From Clostridiales bacterium (GTDB lineage Bacteria > Bacillota > Clostridia > Oscillospirales > Oscillospiraceae): a DNA stretch of 64,000 nt. This document shows positions 61,166-64,000 of the stretch, one piece after another; the first letter of the stretch is position 1, and the number at the start of each line of letters is the position of its first letter. The translations under genes were made by a program, and so were the position numbers. The notes below the pieces were generated by a model. The model did not search any database. It saw nothing but the letters and a program-made list of their open reading frames with translations, and was not told the DNA's origin. The stretch covers positions 12,305 through 76,304 of the forward strand of contig JAHZBA010000011.1 in the NCBI GenBank assembly GCA_019423635.1. Reading direction: 5' to 3'.

Positions 61166-62010
61166 AGTTCTCCTTTCTCGGTGACGGTCTGCCGATGGCT
61201 GGCCGTGGGTGATGTGATGATCTGCCGCGCTGCCGCCTTGGTGCTGGCGGCGTTGTCCTCCCGGAAGTTCTTTCCGGCAAAGAGGACGGGGGCGCAGCGT
61301 TCTAAAATCCGGTCATAGATACGGGCGTGGGCGAGGTCGGGCGGATGCTTCAACTCGTCCAGCTTCAGATTGGTGGTCACGATCAGCGGCTTGTTACAGC
61401 GATAGCGGCTGTCGATGATGGAAAACATCTGCTCAAGGGCGTATTCGGTGTTGCGCTCCACGCCTAAATCGTCTATGATTAACAGGTCATAGTCTCCCAG
61501 GCTGTCCAGAAACGCCGTTCTGTCCTCTCCGAACGTCCCGCACAGGCGGGCCAGGATAGTGGAAAAGTTGGTCATGAGTACAGGTACGTCCTGGTCGAGT
61601 AGGGCGTTTGCGATGCACCCGGCCAGGAAGGATTTGCCCGTACCAACGTCACCGAACAGCAGCAGGCCGATGTTCTTTTTGAACGCCTGGGGCCAGTGAT
61701 CGACATAAGCGTGAGCCTTTGCCATAACTGGATTCCCGCCGTTGTCGTTGGCAAAGGTATAGCCGTAGAGATAGCGGTCTTGAAGTCCCTGGGCCTTACG
61801 CCGCCTGATACGCTCCATGCGCTGGCGGCGTTCCTCGGCTTCTCTGCGGCGGCGTTCTGCCTCCTGCTGGCAGGGACAGACACACCGGGGCTTGAAGCTG
61901 CCGCCCTTGAACGGGTCGGGTATGACTGCCTGCCGTGGGCCTCCGCACTTGCGGCAATGGAGTAGGCCGTCAGCGGGGTCAAGATATTCGTCCTCGCGGA
62001 TCTCCATCAT
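61162..62010 (-). CDS. DnaC-like ATPase, replication helper
   Basis: A 282-residue AAA+ protein. A zinc ribbon at the N-terminus (LHCRKCGG, then CVCPCQQEAER), a basic coiled segment, Walker A GLLLFGDVGTGKSFLAGCIA, Walker B YDLLIIDDLGVERN, and sensor-1 LIVTTNLKLDELK. It probably loads helicase during replication of the transferred element. ATG overlaps the stop of the preceding gene. Confidence 0.9.
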   Translation of the reverse strand: MMEIREDEYLDPADGLLHCRKCGGPRQAVIPDPFKGGSFKPRCVCPCQQEAERRRREAEERRQRMERIRRRKAQGLQDRYLYGYTFANDNGGNPVMAKAHAYVDHWPQAFKKNIGLLLFGDVGTGKSFLAGCIANALLDQDVPVLMTNFSTILARLCGTFGEDRTAFLDSLGDYDLLIIDDLGVERNTEYALEQMFSIIDSRYRCNKPLIVTTNLKLDELKHPPDLAHARIYDRILERCAPVLFAGKNFREDNAASTKAAARQIITSPTASHRQTVTEKGEL

Positions 62011-62743
62011 ACGGTGTCACCGTCCTTTACGCTATAATCCCGGTCACGGGCAGGAGGAGCGGCCTTGCGCCGATCATCAGCTATCCAGCGGCGAATGGTG
62101 GCGGCGTGGCTCTGATACCGCTTTCCAGTGGATGCCATGTACTCGGATAGACGCTCGATATACTCCTGCCAGACGGCGGGAAAGTCGGTTTGCAGTTCGG
62201 ACAGCTCACCAGCAGACAGTAAAACATTCTTGTATCTACCCAAAACGGCGGGCGCGGCGTGTCCCTTTTCTAACTCTCTCTCTTTCTCTATCTCTATCTC
62301 TATCTCTAACTCTCTCTATCTCTGGTGGACGAATGTCCGGACAGTGGGCGGACATTTGTCCACCAGGATTCAGCGCAATCCGATTTGCCTGACGCGCCCG
62401 CCGTTTCCGTTCCCCCTCGGTGGAAGATTGGCCTATCAGCAGTTCGATGTTGGTCATGTAAAAGGCCCCGTCCTGCATCTGCTCCATAAGCCCTAACTGC
62501 AAGAAAATCTTGATTGCCCTCTCTACGGTGCCGATTTGCTGGCGGGTGATGGTGGCGATCATCTGCGGGGTGTAGGGGATGCTCTCGTCAAGCTGGAGCC
62601 GCCCGCCGTGTTTCAGTGACTTCAAGTAGAGTTTCAGCAGGATGTAGGAGTACAGAATACCGTCCTGCATACTCTCCAACAGGACGATGGAATCATCGTC
62701 AAAATAGTTTTCCTTCTGATTGAAAACATAACGGCTTTTTCAT
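62007..62743 (-). pseudogene. Phage-type replisome organizer, frameshifted
   Basis: The expected product is spread over three frames. ATG at 62743 gives MKKP; one extra base near 62,730 shifts the frame, after which YVFNQKENYFDDDSIVLLES continues with ILLKLYLKSLKHGGRLQLDE, ESIPYTPQMIATITRQQIGT and MTNIELLIGQSSTEGERKRR. A second shift lies in a GAGATA-type simple repeat (about 62,280-62,330); beyond it VLGRYKNVLLSAGELSELQT and RLSEYMASTGKRYQSHAATI form the normal C-terminus. Related genes in Tn1549-like elements are a single frame. It is a pseudogene or a slippage-controlled gene. Confidence 0.7.
62280..62330 (-). repeat. GAGATA/GA simple-sequence tract inside the replisome organizer
   Basis: About 50 bases of GA and GATA units on the minus strand. 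A two-base change in the GAGAGAG stretch would join the upstream and downstream frames. Confidence 0.75.
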
Positions 62744-62881
62744 AACTTTCTATAATGCCCTATAAGGCCCTAAAGCATGTGGTTTCAATGGGTTCAGGCA
62801 TTTCAGGAATTTCAAATTTTACTATAGCGCCCCATATCGCCCTGTAAAACCCTGGTCAAAAGTAGTATAAAAAGTAGTAAA
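62744..62881. other. Gap between integrase and replisome organizer
   Basis: AT-richer, with CTATA(A/G) repeats on the minus strand (62,752-62,835); no gene seen. Confidence 0.4.
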
Positions 62882-64000
62882 TTACGCAGCAGAGGCGGGT
62901 CCGATTTGGACCCGCCTCAAATCATCCATAGCTACGTCGGGGTCGCTATGGGCGTAATAGTTCATCGTAATTTCGATATTTTTATGTCCCATGATGTATT
63001 GCAGGGATTTGGGCTTCATACCGGCCAGCGCCATTTTTGTGCAGAAGGTATGGCGCATGGTGTGAGGGGTCATGTTCTCCGGCAATACCGGGCCGAACTT
63101 CTTGGCGTGCTTCTCGCGAATACGCCGGAAAATGTTCTGGTAGTCGATAGCCGTTCGCGGATTGCCCGTCCGGGCCAGGAACAGAAAATCGGTATAGCCG
63201 TCAATCTTGACGCTGCTTTTCCGGGGTCTGTCCAATACACGCCGGAACGCCTCCTGAACGTCCTCCCTCATGCTGATTTTCCGGATGCCGCACTCGGTTT
63301 TGGGGTCGCTCACATACCGGCCAATCTCGCCTAAACGAAGCAGCTGGTGGTCGATGGTGATAGTTCCCGCCTCCATATCCAGGTCATTCTTCGTGAGGCC
63401 GCAGAGTTCGGAGATACGCAGCCCGGTTCCCAGGAGTATCACGAACTCGTCATAATAGGCCCGGTATACATGGTCAGTCCGCAGGAAGTCCAGCAGACTT
63501 TTTTCCTGCTCTGCGTTGAGCGGCGTTTTGACCTCGGTATCATCCAGAATTACGTCCGTCAGCTGGAAGTCAAAGGGATTCTTGCGGATATAATCATCAG
63601 CCATGGCGGTGTAAAATGCGGCTAGAAAGGCCCGCTTGTCGGTGCGGATGGTGTGATACGCAAGGCCCTTTTCCTGCTGCCGTAAAGCCCACTCCTTGGC
63701 GTCCGATAATTTCACGTTGCAAATTCGCATGGAAGCCAGAGGGTCACTTTCCAGCCTCTTAATACGGCTCTCCCGGCCTCCCTGGGTGCCGGGCTTCACC
63801 TGGGCGTTTAGCCGGATGTGTTTTTGATACAGTTCCAGAACTGTCATATTCGCGCCGCTGTGGTCGATGCCGTTCAACTGGTCTCGCTGGAGGTCCCGGA
63901 TTTTCTCACGGAGGGAGCGGTCCTGCCGCTTGCCTTTTGGCGTCTTGTCGGTGGGTTCCAGCTTCCAGGAATACAGGAATTGCGGCTTGCCCTTGGAATC
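62882..64000 (-). CDS. int: Tn916/Tn1549-type tyrosine integrase (N-terminus beyond window)
   Basis: The frame is open to the window end, giving at least 372 residues. The visible N-terminal part (DSKGKPQFLYSWKLEPTDKT) is the end of the arm-binding domain. The SAM-like domain follows (NMTVLELYQKHIRLNAQVKP), then catalytic Arg in LLGTGLRISELCGLTKNDL, Lys in KTECGIRKISM, HxxR in MTPHTMRHTFCTKMALAG, and Tyr in NIEITMNYYAHSDPDVAMDD. It should mobilise the Tn1549-like module to its left. The TTG at 63,877 is not the start because the homology continues upstream. Confidence 0.93.
   Translation of the reverse strand, partial: DSKGKPQFLYSWKLEPTDKTPKGKRQDRSLREKIRDLQRDQLNGIDHSGANMTVLELYQKHIRLNAQVKPGTQGGRESRIKRLESDPLASMRICNVKLSDAKEWALRQQEKGLAYHTIRTDKRAFLAAFYTAMADDYIRKNPFDFQLTDVILDDTEVKTPLNAEQEKSLLDFLRTDHVYRAYYDEFVILLGTGLRISELCGLTKNDLDMEAGTITIDHQLLRLGEIGRYVSDPKTECGIRKISMREDVQEAFRRVLDRPRKSSVKIDGYTDFLFLARTGNPRTAIDYQNIFRRIREKHAKKFGPVLPENMTPHTMRHTFCTKMALAGMKPKSLQYIMGHKNIEITMNYYAHSDPDVAMDDLRRVQIGPASAA

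Noticed and set aside
62007..62243. Independent 78-residue gene
   Set aside because: Its TTG start lies inside the sequence AVLGRYKNVLL expected in the middle of the replisome organizer; it is that gene's C-terminus after a frameshift.

Overview
The window looks like a chromosome segment of a GC-rich anaerobic Firmicute of the Oscillospiraceae/Clostridia type. The signs are strong Shine-Dalgarno sites, an ATT-initiated infC followed by rpmI and rplT, TRAP and GHKL/LytTR systems, an SLH-domain surface protein and Tn1549-like mobile genes. No rRNA or complete tRNA gene is present. Positions 1 to about 41,580 read as chromosomal backbone; about 41,584 to 64,000 is accessory DNA integrated at the 3' end of a tRNA gene.

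Backbone, left to right. A minus-strand deoxyribonucleoside operon (deoC, transaldolase-like, VOC protein, deoB, iron alcohol dehydrogenase, amidohydrolase) is driven from a promoter at 5,285-5,313. Next come a LytTR/GHKL two-component pair, a coiled-coil protein, an XRE/zinc-ribbon regulator, and trmB with an extra C-terminal domain. The infC-rpmI-rplT operon, a divergent HscC-type Hsp70 with a very large J-like protein, and a TepA-like Clp protease follow. The proline operon (proB, acetyltransferase, proA, YwqG-like, proC) is followed by CheY and a FapA operon. A TRAP transporter operon with deacetylase, M20 peptidase and flavoprotein lies divergent to a LysR regulator. A two-component operon with small membrane proteins and mgtE, preceded by a probable leader peptide and attenuator, completes the backbone.

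Accessory region. An 86-bp direct repeat containing the 3' half of a tRNA, probably tRNA-Arg(ACG), lies at 41,584-41,669 and 56,190-56,275. It delimits a 14.6-kb element carrying a second LytTR/GHKL pair, the SLH surface protein, a DUF6809-like gene and a tyrosine integrase. That integrase is cut at its HxxR catalytic motif by about 6.1 kb of DNA. The insert holds a large serine recombinase with a small gene, then an AT-richer five-gene operon (DUF5986-like, XRE-ImmA/IrrE, two DUF488, dual-OB-like), then a remnant of a second recombinase start and the same end sequence. Precise removal would restore a 381-residue integrase in frame. To the right, a second element with the same left end carries a lipoprotein, an ECF sigma factor and its anti-sigma, a DUF4062 protein, and Tn1549-like genes (TnpW, DnaC-like, a frameshifted replisome organizer, a Tn916-type integrase) running off the window.

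The candidates most worth following are the integrase-splitting recombinase element with its possible defence cargo, the mgtE leader, the noncoding composite repeat shared by both elements, and the surface-protein promoter with LytTR-like repeats and an early terminator. All protein assignments come from reading motifs; no database search was run.
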